A stretch of DNA of 64,000 nucleotides from Bacteroidales bacterium (lineage in GTDB: Bacteria; Bacteroidota; Bacteroidia; Bacteroidales; Bacteroidaceae), in assembly GCA_015060965.1 (NCBI GenBank), contig SUXN01000004.1:14281-78280 (forward strand). Direction: 5' to 3'. The notes beneath the pieces were generated by a model that was not told the DNA's origin, searched no databases, and was given only the letters and a program-made list of their open reading frames with translations. The translations under genes and the position numbers were made by a program. Position 1 is the first letter of the stretch; every line of letters begins with the position of its first letter. Below, piece after piece: positions 1 to 8,734 of this stretch.

Positions 1-15
1 TAAAACAACAATAAA

Positions 16-1335
16 ATGATAAGAAACTACATTACACAGGCAATAACTATGATGCGGCAGCACAAGCTGTTCACCGGTATCTACGTCGCAAGTACGGCAA
101 TATCCCTTGCCCTTGCAATGACACTCTTCATGGTGTTCCACATAAAGCTCGCCCCGGGATATCCCGAGTACAACCGCGACAGGATACTTATCTTCTACGG
201 TGCAGAGTTCAATGATGTTGGGCCGTTACCTCCGACACAGATAACCAAGTACATGGGAATCCATTTGAGCGGAGGATTTGCCACAGAGGTCATTGCTGAC
301 ATTGACGGCATTGAACGGATTGCACTTACGGCATCACCGGAAATGTCATTTGACCCAAGCAACATAAGAACAGAAGGAAGCGACAAGTGCATTGATTGGA
401 GTGCTGACGCAATATGTGTAGATGACAACTACTGGAAGACATTCGGTTTTGAGTTCATATCGGGAGCACCGTTCACAAAAGAGGAACTGAATGATGCAAA
501 GGCTGTAATAAGCGAGTCCTATGCAAGGGCCCTTTTCGCCCGTACCGATGTTGCAGGAGAGAAAATGATTCTTGACGGGCATGGAGAGTGCACTATTGTC
601 GGAGTAGTCAAGGATGCACCGGAATGTATGGAACTTACCTGCTATGACATATTCTTTCCTTTGAATTATATCAACCTGAAAGGGAGCTATGACAAGTGGG
701 ACGGCATTCACGGACACTACGAGGCGCTGATAACATATTCGCCGGGGGCGGATGTGGACAATATCAAGAAAGAGATTGAAGAGCGCTACCACCGGTACAG
801 CCAGGAATACATCAAAAATGAAGGATTCACCAAATTCGATTATGATATCCGCATATACAGGAACTGGGAGAAAGCCCTGGCTACCGGTGGGGATTCAACA
901 ATCTGGGATGCACTCAAGAAATATTTCTACGTGGTTCTGGCGTTTCTGTTCATCCCTGCGCTCAACCTCAGCGGCATGATTTCATCGCGCATGAACAGCC
1001 GTCTTGCCGAGCTTGGAGTACGCAAGGCATACGGTGCCACAAACGCACAGATACTGTGGCAACTGCTTTGGGAGAACCTGTTCCTGACCTTCCTGGGCAG
1101 CCTCATCGGCCTGGCGTTGTCGTACATAATAACAGGTAATCTGTTCAGATTCCTGCACACATTGATAACAGGAGGCACAGTCGACTACGACACCCCTATG
1201 CAAATGCTGTTCTCGCCAAGGATATTCACTGTAACGCTGCTTGTATGCGTATTGCTCAACATTGCATCGGCACTGCTGCCGGCAATTCTGGCCCTCAAGA
1301 ACAACATTGTACAATCACTATATAACAAACGTTGA
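16..1335 (+). CDS. ABC transporter permease, MacB/FtsX type (copy 1 of pair A)
   Basis: Integral-membrane subunit of an ABC exporter of the MacB/FtsX type. A first membrane helix lies at about residues 18-42, followed by a large periplasmic region of roughly 250 residues (MacB_PCD-like). Three hydrophobic segments near the C-terminus, with the stretch SSRMNSRLAELGVRKAYGA, are the usual FtsX-domain signature. The 439-aa length is normal for the family. The ATG follows a 12-nt spacer after a TAA at positions 1-3, which is presumably the stop codon of an upstream operon gene. The next gene starts 5 nt past the stop, so they are cotranscribed. It is a paralogue of the gene at 2667-3971, and the first 77 bases of the window are identical to 2652-2728. 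The family assignment is firm; the substrate is unknown. Confidence 0.9.
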   Translation: MIRNYITQAITMMRQHKLFTGIYVASTAISLALAMTLFMVFHIKLAPGYPEYNRDRILIFYGAEFNDVGPLPPTQITKYMGIHLSGGFATEVIADIDGIERIALTASPEMSFDPSNIRTEGSDKCIDWSADAICVDDNYWKTFGFEFISGAPFTKEELNDAKAVISESYARALFARTDVAGEKMILDGHGECTIVGVVKDAPECMELTCYDIFFPLNYINLKGSYDKWDGIHGHYEALITYSPGADVDNIKKEIEERYHRYSQEYIKNEGFTKFDYDIRIYRNWEKALATGGDSTIWDALKKYFYVVLAFLFIPALNLSGMISSRMNSRLAELGVRKAYGATNAQILWQLLWENLFLTFLGSLIGLALSYIITGNLFRFLHTLITGGTVDYDTPMQMLFSPRIFTVTLLVCVLLNIASALLPAILALKNNIVQSLYNKR

Positions 1336-1340
1336 CAATC

Positions 1341-2654
1341 ATGATAGACAAGATATTCAAACAGCTATGGAGTCAGAGGCGCAGCAATGCGTGGCTCTTT
1401 GCAGAGCTTGTGGTAATTTCAATATTCCTGTGGCAGGCAATAGACCCCTTGTATACATACACGGCCATACGGCAGTTTCCCGTCGGATGCGACTACGACA
1501 ATGTATACATCTGCAAAGCATTGGTTGATGTTCCGAAGAGAATAGAACTGTATGCATCCAAGGATAACCCCAATATATTGGAACTCGACGCGTATGAACG
1601 TATGGATAATGATATATTGCAAGTGTTTAAAGGAGTATCCGAGATTCCCGAGATTGAATCGACTGCCTATGCCAGTCTCTCTCCATTGTCCAGCATGTCA
1701 CAGGAAGCATACACGGCAGATAGTGCAAGCACCTTAGGTGGAGAGGCGAAGGAGACAAGAGTGTGGTCATACGAGGGAGGAGGCGACCTCACAGGAGTGT
1801 TCCGCATAAGAGACTATTTTACCGGAGATATAATGGAACCGCTCGACAACGTATACGACATTTATATATCATATTCGGCAGCGATGGAGATGTTCGGCAC
1901 AACCGATTGCATAGGAAAAGAGATTTACGATTTTTCATGGGTAACCAAAAAAGTCAACGTGCGTTATACAGTAAAAGGTATTTACAAAGACATAAAAGAG
2001 AACCTGTATTCTTTACCTATTGCCACCTTTATACATTACCTCAGTGAACTTAATATGCCTTCAAGGTTCCTGCTCAGGCTGAAAGATGGAGTAGACAAAG
2101 AGAGATTCGTAAAGGAGTTCAACGAAAATATCGCAGGCAAGCTGCAGGCCGGAGCATACAGCTGCTCCGAGCTCAAGCCGTACGGAGAAGAGGTTGACGT
2201 TATGGTAGAAGGGGAGAGAAACGGCCAGTATTTCCAGTTGTTCCTTTCGTTCTTTGCCGTGTTCTGTGCCTTCCTGGGCGTTGTGAGCACATTCTGGATA
2301 CGTACCAGCGCCCGTAGTGGCGAGATTGGCATAATGCGCAGCATGGGAGCCAGCCGCCGTCGCATAATAGGACAGTTTGTGACCGAGGCGCTGCTGCTGG
2401 TAACAATGGCATTTGCCGTGGCACTGCCGTTGATTGCACATATGGTCATCGCCAATGACTTTGCACAGCCTGTCATTTATGTAACCAACGTGCAGCTCGC
2501 GGAGTACTGCAAGGCATTCGCCACTGTACCGCGCTTTGCGGTGATAACAGTGATAACATACCTGATAATTGCGGCAACGGCAGCAGCTGCGGCAATTATC
2601 CCCGCCGCAAGAGCCTGCAAGACAGGCATTGCCGATGCACTGCACGAAGAATAA
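1341..2654 (+). CDS. ABC transporter permease, MacB/FtsX type (copy 1 of pair B)
   Basis: Second permease of the export operon. An N-terminal membrane helix (AWLFAELVVISIFLW) is followed by a periplasmic domain and a C-terminal FtsX-like domain containing RTSARSGEIGIMRSMGASRR, which is the characteristic cytoplasmic loop. I chose the ATG at 1341 because it gives MIDKIFKQLW, which aligns with the start of its paralogue at 3975 (MITTIIKQLW); an in-frame TTG at 1332 overlaps the previous stop and is less likely. The protein is about 437 aa. It probably heterodimerises with the preceding pair-A permease, by analogy with two-permease MacB-like exporters; that pairing is inferred. Confidence 0.88.
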   Translation: MIDKIFKQLWSQRRSNAWLFAELVVISIFLWQAIDPLYTYTAIRQFPVGCDYDNVYICKALVDVPKRIELYASKDNPNILELDAYERMDNDILQVFKGVSEIPEIESTAYASLSPLSSMSQEAYTADSASTLGGEAKETRVWSYEGGGDLTGVFRIRDYFTGDIMEPLDNVYDIYISYSAAMEMFGTTDCIGKEIYDFSWVTKKVNVRYTVKGIYKDIKENLYSLPIATFIHYLSELNMPSRFLLRLKDGVDKERFVKEFNENIAGKLQAGAYSCSELKPYGEEVDVMVEGERNGQYFQLFLSFFAVFCAFLGVVSTFWIRTSARSGEIGIMRSMGASRRRIIGQFVTEALLLVTMAFAVALPLIAHMVIANDFAQPVIYVTNVQLAEYCKAFATVPRFAVITVITYLIIAATAAAAAIIPAARACKTGIADALHEE

Positions 2655-2666
2655 AACAACAATAAA

Positions 2667-3971
2667 ATGATAAGAAACTACATTACACAGGCAATAACTA
2701 TGATGCGGCAGCACAAGCTGTTCACCGGCATATACATTGCAGGCACAGCACTTGCCATATCATTTACTATGGTGCTGTTTATTCTCTATTACATAAAAAT
2801 CGCACCAATCTACCCTGAGTATAACCGCTCGCGCACTATGGTGCTCGACTACATATCCATGAAACTTGACAATACCTCTCAGGAAATTTACACAGGAGAC
2901 TACCCCGGTTTCAACATGATGCGCCTTATAAAGGAACTGCCAAGTTGCGACAAAGCCTGCCTTGTGGTAAGAAAGGAAGATAAGAATCTCCCGTTTTCGG
3001 CTACAGGCGATGGACTCGGTATGGAAACAGCGCCTTTAGGACTTACTGTGAGCGACGAATTTTGGCAGATATTCGATTTTGAGTTTATAGCCGGTGCACC
3101 AATGCTTACAAATGGAAAACAACTAACCGCAGATGAGGGTATGTGCGTGATATCGGAGAGTTTTGCAAAAAAGCTCTATGGCACTACCGATGTAGTGGGT
3201 AGAGAGTTATATATTGGAGCAATCAAAGCATGCAGGATATCCGGTGTGGTCAAAGATGTTTCGGGTGTGATGAGAGCCACTGCTGCCGATATATATATGC
3301 CCATGCAAAATTTTGAAGATGGGAAGGGTCTTAGGGGTTATTACGGTGGCGAGCAAATGTTCATTACCACCGACAACCCCGAATCGCTCAAGAGCGAGGT
3401 GGCCGACCTTGTGGCACGTTACGACCAAGCCGATTTGGAGAATAAGGATTACGAACTGCACGGGCAGCCCCACAGCTACACACACTACGCATTGGGCAAT
3501 TACTCATTCAAAATGGATGACCTCGAAAACAATGTATGGGATATTGTGAAACGCCTCCTTTTTCTGCTCGTTATACCGGCGTTGAACCTATGCGCGCTCA
3601 TTTCGTCGCGAATGGATGAGAGAATTGCAGAATTCGGCGTGCGCAAAGTATACGGTGCAAGCAGTTGGCAATTAGTGAAACAGATTCTTTGCGAAAACCT
3701 TTTCCTAACCTGTGTGGGAGGCCTTGCCGGAATCATAATATCATATATAGTTGTGTGCAATGCCAACGATTGGATATTCCAGGTAATAAGCATAGCCCCT
3801 AACATAGATAGCGGGTATGGGCAATACATAACACCCGAAATGCTCTTTAACATACCGCTTGTATTAACCATATTCCTGCTGTGCGTGGTGCTCAACCTTA
3901 TATCGGCACTTGCACCCGCGCTTTGGGCACTGAAGAATCCAATAGTATATTCATTAAACAGTAAGAGATAA
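2667..3971 (+). CDS. ABC transporter permease, MacB/FtsX type (copy 2 of pair A)
   Basis: Paralogue of the gene at 16-1335 with the same architecture: an N-terminal helix, a periplasmic MacB_PCD-like region and a C-terminal FtsX domain with SSRMDERIAEFGVRKVYGAS. The first 20 residues match copy 1, and the identity covers the preceding intergenic bases and the stop codon of the upstream gene. Beyond residue 20 the two proteins differ strongly, especially in the periplasmic domain. The gene starts 12 nt after the preceding stop and ends 3 nt before the next ATG. It is part of a duplicated two-gene permease module. Confidence 0.88.
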   Translation: MIRNYITQAITMMRQHKLFTGIYIAGTALAISFTMVLFILYYIKIAPIYPEYNRSRTMVLDYISMKLDNTSQEIYTGDYPGFNMMRLIKELPSCDKACLVVRKEDKNLPFSATGDGLGMETAPLGLTVSDEFWQIFDFEFIAGAPMLTNGKQLTADEGMCVISESFAKKLYGTTDVVGRELYIGAIKACRISGVVKDVSGVMRATAADIYMPMQNFEDGKGLRGYYGGEQMFITTDNPESLKSEVADLVARYDQADLENKDYELHGQPHSYTHYALGNYSFKMDDLENNVWDIVKRLLFLLVIPALNLCALISSRMDERIAEFGVRKVYGASSWQLVKQILCENLFLTCVGGLAGIIISYIVVCNANDWIFQVISIAPNIDSGYGQYITPEMLFNIPLVLTIFLLCVVLNLISALAPALWALKNPIVYSLNSKR

Positions 3972-3974
3972 AAA

Positions 3975-5276
3975 ATGATTACAACCATTATAAAACAGCT
4001 GTGGAACAAACGCCGTGCCAATGCGTGGATATTCATAGAACTTGTGTTGGCGGCATATTTCCTGTGGAGTGTTACGGACAGCCTCTATTTCTACACCGGC
4101 AACTACCTTACCCCCGACGGACACACCGCTCACGAGTGTTATGTGGTGGACGTAGATTATGATATAATATTTGGTGAGGGTGATACCTACATCAGGCAGA
4201 CTCCTGAAATGCGCCGTGCCAACTACATTGATATTGTGAAGGCCGTGCGCAGCCTGCCCGAGGTTACATACTACTGCATAGCCGCAAAGAACTCGATACC
4301 AGGTAGCAGTTTCAGCACCGACAAGGGAACGCTGGAGGCCGGAAGCGAACTTGCCGATTGGATAACCTTTGTTTCACTGCCCGAGTTGGGCGACGAGCAA
4401 CCCTTTGCCACCTTTGGAATAGAGGATGCAGCAACAAGGGAGACCTTTGTCTTGCCCCCGGCAAGAAAGAATAACGAAATATATGTATCGGAGAAGTATG
4501 CAAAAGCACTCTTCGGCACTGCGGAGGTAAAAGGGAGAGAGGTGGAATTCGGTTCAAAGCACATAATAGCAGGGGTATATAAGGACTACAAGACAAGTAA
4601 TGAATATTATACCCCCTTGGAGCACTCATTCGTTACCTTTACATCCCAGATGAGGACCGCAGCCGATACCTATCAGGACATTGAAGACAGATATCACTTG
4701 GTCATAAGACTTAAGGAGGGAGTTAATCGCGCTGCATTTGAGAAACGCTTTAACGAGGAGATTGCCCCCACCCTGCGCTATGGTTATTTCCGTTGCCACG
4801 GAATAAAAAAGGTGAGCGATATACAAAATGAGCTTATGAAAATGACCGGTGGCGAGGGGGATATGAAGATGAACATTGCGCTGTCGCTCTTTGCTCTGGG
4901 CTGCGTGTTCTTGGGTATGACAGGTTGCTTCTGGATAAGGGCAAATGCCCGTCGCAGCGAGGTGGCCCTTATGCGTAGCGTAGGAGCAAGCCGCAAAAGG
5001 GTTATTGCGCAGTTCCTTGCCGAGACTGCCATACTTGTAACGCTTGCCTATATTGTGGTGGCGCCGTTCCTCATTGAAACAGCCAAAGAGTCGTTGTACT
5101 ACGACAAGGCGTATGAGATGGGATATATCATAAGTTTTTACCTTGAGAAGATTCCCCATTTCATTATGCACACAGGGTGCAACTACATAATAATACTCTC
5201 CACCGCACTCATTGGAACATTTATTGCGGTGAACAAGGTAATCGGGCAGTCCCCTGCCGAGGCACTGAAAGATTAA
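3975..5276 (+). CDS. ABC transporter permease, MacB/FtsX type (copy 2 of pair B)
   Basis: Fourth permease in the operon and paralogue of the gene at 1341-2654. Both begin with a KQLW-x-(K/Q)RR-x-NAW motif leading into the first membrane helix. The C-terminal FtsX loop reads RANARRSEVALMRSVGASRK. The periplasmic part has diverged more than the cytoplasmic loop, as expected if the periplasmic part contacts a substrate or partner. It is 433 aa, which is normal length. The ATPase gene follows after 23 nt. One ATPase therefore appears to serve four permeases. Confidence 0.88.
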   Translation: MITTIIKQLWNKRRANAWIFIELVLAAYFLWSVTDSLYFYTGNYLTPDGHTAHECYVVDVDYDIIFGEGDTYIRQTPEMRRANYIDIVKAVRSLPEVTYYCIAAKNSIPGSSFSTDKGTLEAGSELADWITFVSLPELGDEQPFATFGIEDAATRETFVLPPARKNNEIYVSEKYAKALFGTAEVKGREVEFGSKHIIAGVYKDYKTSNEYYTPLEHSFVTFTSQMRTAADTYQDIEDRYHLVIRLKEGVNRAAFEKRFNEEIAPTLRYGYFRCHGIKKVSDIQNELMKMTGGEGDMKMNIALSLFALGCVFLGMTGCFWIRANARRSEVALMRSVGASRKRVIAQFLAETAILVTLAYIVVAPFLIETAKESLYYDKAYEMGYIISFYLEKIPHFIMHTGCNYIIILSTALIGTFIAVNKVIGQSPAEALKD

Positions 5277-5299
5277 GAAACCAATAAAATAATAACATT

Positions 5300-5965
5300 A
5301 TGATTAAACTGACAGGAATCAACAAGATTTATCGTACAGACACCATTGAGACACAGGCTCTGGAGAATGTGAACATCGAGGTAAAGAAAGGAGAGTTCGT
5401 AAGCATCATGGGCCCTTCGGGTTGTGGAAAATCCACTCTGCTCAACATCATAGGACTGCTTGATGAGCCCACTGCCGGAACTGTGGAGATTGCAGGATGC
5501 GACACCACAGGAATGAAGGACAAGGAGATGGCTGAGTTCCGTAACCGCACACTCGGTTTCGTGTTCCAGAGTTTCCACCTGATAGGTTCGCTCAATGTCA
5601 TTGACAATGTGGAGCTGCCGTTGCTGTACCGCGGTGTAAAGCGCAGCGAACGCCGCCGGCTTGCCAAGGAGATGCTTGAGCGCGTGGGGCTGAGCCACCG
5701 AATGTACCACATGCCGTCGCAGCTGTCGGGCGGACAGTGCCAGCGCGTTGCCATTGCACGTGCCATAATAGGCAACCCCGAGATTATCCTTGCCGATGAG
5801 CCTACCGGTAACCTCGACTCGAAGATGGGAGCGGAGATTATGGAGATTCTGCACAAGCTGAACAAGGAGGACGGACGCACGATAGTGATGGTGACCCACA
5901 ACGAGGAGCAAGCAAAGCAGACCTCACGCACAATACGTTTCTTCGACGGCCGTCAGGTGGAATAA
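5300..5965 (+). CDS. ABC transporter ATP-binding protein, MacB/LolD family
   Basis: Nucleotide-binding subunit that powers the preceding permeases. All motifs are intact: Walker [10 protein letters not shown] (38-46), Q-loop Gln90, signature LSGGQ (142-146), Walker B IILADE (162-167) followed by PTGNLDS, and H-loop His200. At 221 aa it is a stand-alone MacB/LolD-type ATPase rather than a fused MacB. It is the only ATPase in the operon. The pattern is that of mechanotransmission exporters (MacB, LolCDE, FtsEX), which act on periplasmic substrates; the actual substrate cannot be read from sequence. Confidence 0.95.
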   Translation: MIKLTGINKIYRTDTIETQALENVNIEVKKGEFVSIMGPSGCGKSTLLNIIGLLDEPTAGTVEIAGCDTTGMKDKEMAEFRNRTLGFVFQSFHLIGSLNVIDNVELPLLYRGVKRSERRRLAKEMLERVGLSHRMYHMPSQLSGGQCQRVAIARAIIGNPEIILADEPTGNLDSKMGAEIMEILHKLNKEDGRTIVMVTHNEEQAKQTSRTIRFFDGRQVE

Positions 5966-6049
5966 ACGGTTTTCTTCATAACGTAGCAGGGGCGCGCCGA
6001 TAAAAGGGCGCCCTTGCATAATAACAATGAAACCGCTAAAGAGACTATC

Positions 6050-7525
6050 ATGAGAAGAGTGCTATATATAACCATGCTATGCATAGCCCTGTCGCAGGCA
6101 GGACATGCCAATGACACGTTGCGCCTTACACTTGATGACGCAATAGTGATGTCACGCACACGCAGCCTTGACGCCGCCGTCGCTCTTGACGAGCTGCGCT
6201 CGGCCTACTGGCAGTACCGCAGCCACAAGGCCGACCTGTTGCCCGAGGTGAGCCTCAACGCCACACTGCCCTACCTGAGCCGCAGCTACAACAGCTACCA
6301 GAACAGCGACGGTTCATACACATTCGTACGCAACAACTACCTTCAGATGAACGGCAGGATAAACATCAGACAGAATATATGGCTTACCGGAGGAACGGTA
6401 TCGCTGAGCAGCTCACTCGACTACCTCAAGACACTCACTGGCGACAGGAACGAGCGTTATATGAGCACCCCGGTAACACTGAGCCTCAGCCAGCCGCTCT
6501 TCGGAGTCAACTACCTCAAGTGGAACCGCCGCATTGAGCCTGTGCGCTATGCCGAGGCAAAGGCCGAGTTCCTGAGCCGCACCGAGGAGCTGACGATGGA
6601 TTGTATAAACCGTTTCTTCGGGCTACTGATAGCCATTGAGAATGTGAATATCGCGAGGCAGAACCTGCACAATGCCAGGATGCTCTACGATGTCGCACAG
6701 ACAAAGCGCGAGATGGGAAAGATAAGCAAGAACGATGTGTTGCAGCTGCGTCTGAACGTGCTCAATGCAGAGTCGGACCTCACAAGCTACGAGAGCTCGA
6801 TGCGCAGCGCGCAGTTCACGCTGTGCACCTTCCTGAACATAGATGACGCAACCGAGATAATCCCGATACTGCCGACCGACATCACGAACATGAACCTCGC
6901 ATACAGCGATGTGCTTGACAGGTCACTGGCCAACAACCCGCTGATGAAGAACATCGAACGACGCCTGTTGCAGGCCGACTACAACGTGGCAAGTGCCAAG
7001 GGCAACATGAGGCAGATAAACCTGACGGCACAGATAGGCTACAGCGGCACAGACAAGGATTTGAACACCGCATACAACCGTCTCAACAACAACCAGATTG
7101 TGAACGTGGGCGTGAGCATACCCATCCTCGACTGGGGCAAGCGCCGCGGCAACGTCAAGATGGCCGAGAGCAACAGGGAGATAACGAAGAACAGAGTAGA
7201 ACAGGAGATGCGCAATTTCAAGAACGACCTCTTTGTACTTGTGGAGCAGTTCAACAACCAACAGAGACAGCTTGAGATAGCCGGAGAGGCCGACCGCATT
7301 GCCCAGCAGCGTTACAACACAAACATGGAGACATTCCTTATTGGAAAGATAAGCACTCTTGACCTCAACGACGCACAGGTTAGCAAGGACCAGGCCCGCC
7401 GCAGCCACATATACGAGCTACAGAACTACTGGTACTACTATTACAAGATAAGGAGCATCACCCTATGGGACTTCAACAACAACTGCGACATCGATGCCGA
7501 TTTTGACAAGCTGATGGAGCAGTAA
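6050..7525 (+). CDS. TolC-family outer-membrane efflux protein
   Basis: Outer-membrane channel of a tripartite exporter. Starting at the ATG at 6050 gives a clear Sec signal peptide (MRRVLYITMLCIALSQAGHA); an in-frame TTG at 6014 would place 12 polar residues before it and is unlikely. The 491-aa protein shows the two long amphipathic coiled-coil halves of OEP/TolC proteins. The second half has GVSIPILDWGKRRGNVKMAE, a typical TolC-family strand-turn. It lies 84 nt after the ATPase stop. No membrane-fusion (HlyD/MacA) protein is encoded between the permeases and this gene or after it. Confidence 0.92.
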   Translation: MRRVLYITMLCIALSQAGHANDTLRLTLDDAIVMSRTRSLDAAVALDELRSAYWQYRSHKADLLPEVSLNATLPYLSRSYNSYQNSDGSYTFVRNNYLQMNGRINIRQNIWLTGGTVSLSSSLDYLKTLTGDRNERYMSTPVTLSLSQPLFGVNYLKWNRRIEPVRYAEAKAEFLSRTEELTMDCINRFFGLLIAIENVNIARQNLHNARMLYDVAQTKREMGKISKNDVLQLRLNVLNAESDLTSYESSMRSAQFTLCTFLNIDDATEIIPILPTDITNMNLAYSDVLDRSLANNPLMKNIERRLLQADYNVASAKGNMRQINLTAQIGYSGTDKDLNTAYNRLNNNQIVNVGVSIPILDWGKRRGNVKMAESNREITKNRVEQEMRNFKNDLFVLVEQFNNQQRQLEIAGEADRIAQQRYNTNMETFLIGKISTLDLNDAQVSKDQARRSHIYELQNYWYYYYKIRSITLWDFNNNCDIDADFDKLMEQ

Positions 7526-7592
7526 GAGAATGTCCCTTGAATTTAAGATTACCACTAAATTCACAGTAAATATTATAATCAAAGTTCACAGT

Positions 7593-7620
7593 GCTCCTCT
7601 TGTTTGAGATCAAGAGGAGC
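7593..7620. repeat. Short perfect hairpin (GCTCCTCTTG arms)
   Basis: Ten-base arms GCTCCTCTTG / CAAGAGGAGC are separated by 8 bases, about 70 bases after the tolC-like gene. There is no run of T, so it is not a standard intrinsic terminator. Very similar hairpins occur at 49250-49275 and 60879-60906, so it belongs to a dispersed family, although it may still slow transcription. Confidence 0.6.
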
Positions 7621-7880
7621 TGGATTGCAACTTGTTGCAAGACTGAGGAGATAAAAGGCACACCAGCAACAATGTCATTCAGAATGTAGGGTCGGCACCG
7701 GCATGTCCGCCCAAAAGCGATGAGGAATCTAACAAATCACGGATAAGAGATTCCTCCCTACGGATCGGAATGACAAGTACGCGAAAAGTACAAGCAATGT
7801 CATCCCGAACCCCGTGTGAGGGATCTCAAAACCGCGCACAGAGATTCTTCGCTCCGCTCAGAATGACAAAACAACGTTTT

Positions 7881-8217
7881 GTTATCGGTGAGTTCATTAG
7901 TGTAACAATGAACGAACCAATGCCCTTTTGTTTTGTTATCGGTGAGTTCATTAGTGTAACATGAACGAACCAATGCTCTTTTGTTTTGTTATCGACGAGT
8001 TCATTAGTGTGACAATGAACGAACCAATGCTCTTTTGTTTTGTTATCGGTGAGTTCATTAGTGCAACAATGAACGAACCAATGCTTTTTTGTTTTGTTAT
8101 CGGTGAGTTCATTAGTGCAACAATGAACGAACCAATGCTCTTTTGTTTTGTTATCGGTGAGTTCATTAGTGTAACAATGAACGAACCAATGCTCTTTTGT
8201 TTTGTTATCGACGAGTT
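7881..8217. repeat. Tandem array of six 54-bp units plus a partial unit
   Basis: Units start at 7881, 7935, 7988, 8042, 8096 and 8150, and a truncated seventh starts at 8204. Each begins GTTATCGGTGAGTTCATTAG and ends in a T-rich stretch. The second unit is 53 bp through loss of one A. Units differ at only a few positions (for example GGTGAG versus GACGAG, and GTAACA versus GCAACA). A related element at 48855-49086 on the other strand carries just one unit, so this array is an expansion or the other a contraction. Confidence 0.95.
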
Positions 8218-8681
8218 TTGCAGCAACAGGTCAAACGTAGCACTCCCACCCCTCCGCCAGTAAACTGGCACCTCCCCTCAGGCAGAGGAGGAATTTAACT
8301 TATGCAGTTTGGGTTGCGAAAAGCAAAACGAGTCAATGACAGTGCAAATATAGAATGACAAAACATAAGTTTTGTTATCGGCGAGTTTTGCAGTGGACGT
8401 CGCAGGCAGCATCGCTGAAAGTGATGCCCTGCGGTGCACGAAAGGCAAAACGAGCCAATGACTCTGCAAATATAGAATGACAAAACTCCCTCCCCCTACG
8501 GGTACTCCCTCTTTAAAAAGCGGGAGAGTAGTTGTGCCGCGTGGGTTACGGCAAGGCTGCATTATCAATGGATCTCAAAAAAAAACGCATTGATAGAGAT
8601 TTTTTCGGGCAAAGCCCTCAACAACACGTCTCACATACGTTCGAAATGACAAGTATGCGAAAAGCACAAGCAATGAAACCC

Positions 8682-8714
8682 AAAAAAGCGAGGCATCCGT
8701 CTGGATGCCTCGCT
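8682..8714 (-). terminator. Rho-independent terminator of the GH109-like gene
   Basis: Read on the minus strand, a 12-bp perfect stem (AGCGAGGCATCC / GGATGCCTCGCT) with a 4-base loop is followed by six T. It lies 20 bases beyond the stop codon at 8735. Confidence 0.9.
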
Positions 8715-8734
8715 CATATATAATCAGTTATTGA

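Larger units (their letters stand above)
7526..8681. repeat. Gene-free block of dispersed repeats
   Basis: About 1.15 kb without a credible gene. It holds the hairpin at 7593-7620, two TGTCATTC...GAATGACA-type segments (about 7674-7772 and 7799-7868), the 54-bp tandem array (7881-8217), a unique-looking tail to 8360, a diverged second copy of that tail (8367-8480), and a 96-bp stretch (8481-8576) repeated in direct orientation at 48745-48840. Short reading frames here are by-products of the repeats. Confidence 0.8.

Noticed and set aside
1-77. The 77-bp identical repeat as an insertion-sequence end
   Set aside because: It is in frame within coding sequence, with no inverted repeats or target duplication; duplication or gene conversion of the permease module explains it.
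5985-6020. GC-rich hairpin (GGGCGC / GCGCCC) between the ATPase and tolC-like genes as a terminator
   Set aside because: The stem is short, no T-run follows, and the flanking genes appear to belong to one operon; at most it might attenuate.
7881-8217. Possible CRISPR array
   Set aside because: The 54-bp units are contiguous without unique spacers, and no cas gene is nearby.
7951-8271. Repetitive open frames on both strands across the 54-bp array, giving 18-residue peptide repeats
   Set aside because: The frames stay open only because the unit length is divisible by three; one unit has a 1-bp loss, there is no start context, and the related locus at 49 kb has only one unit.
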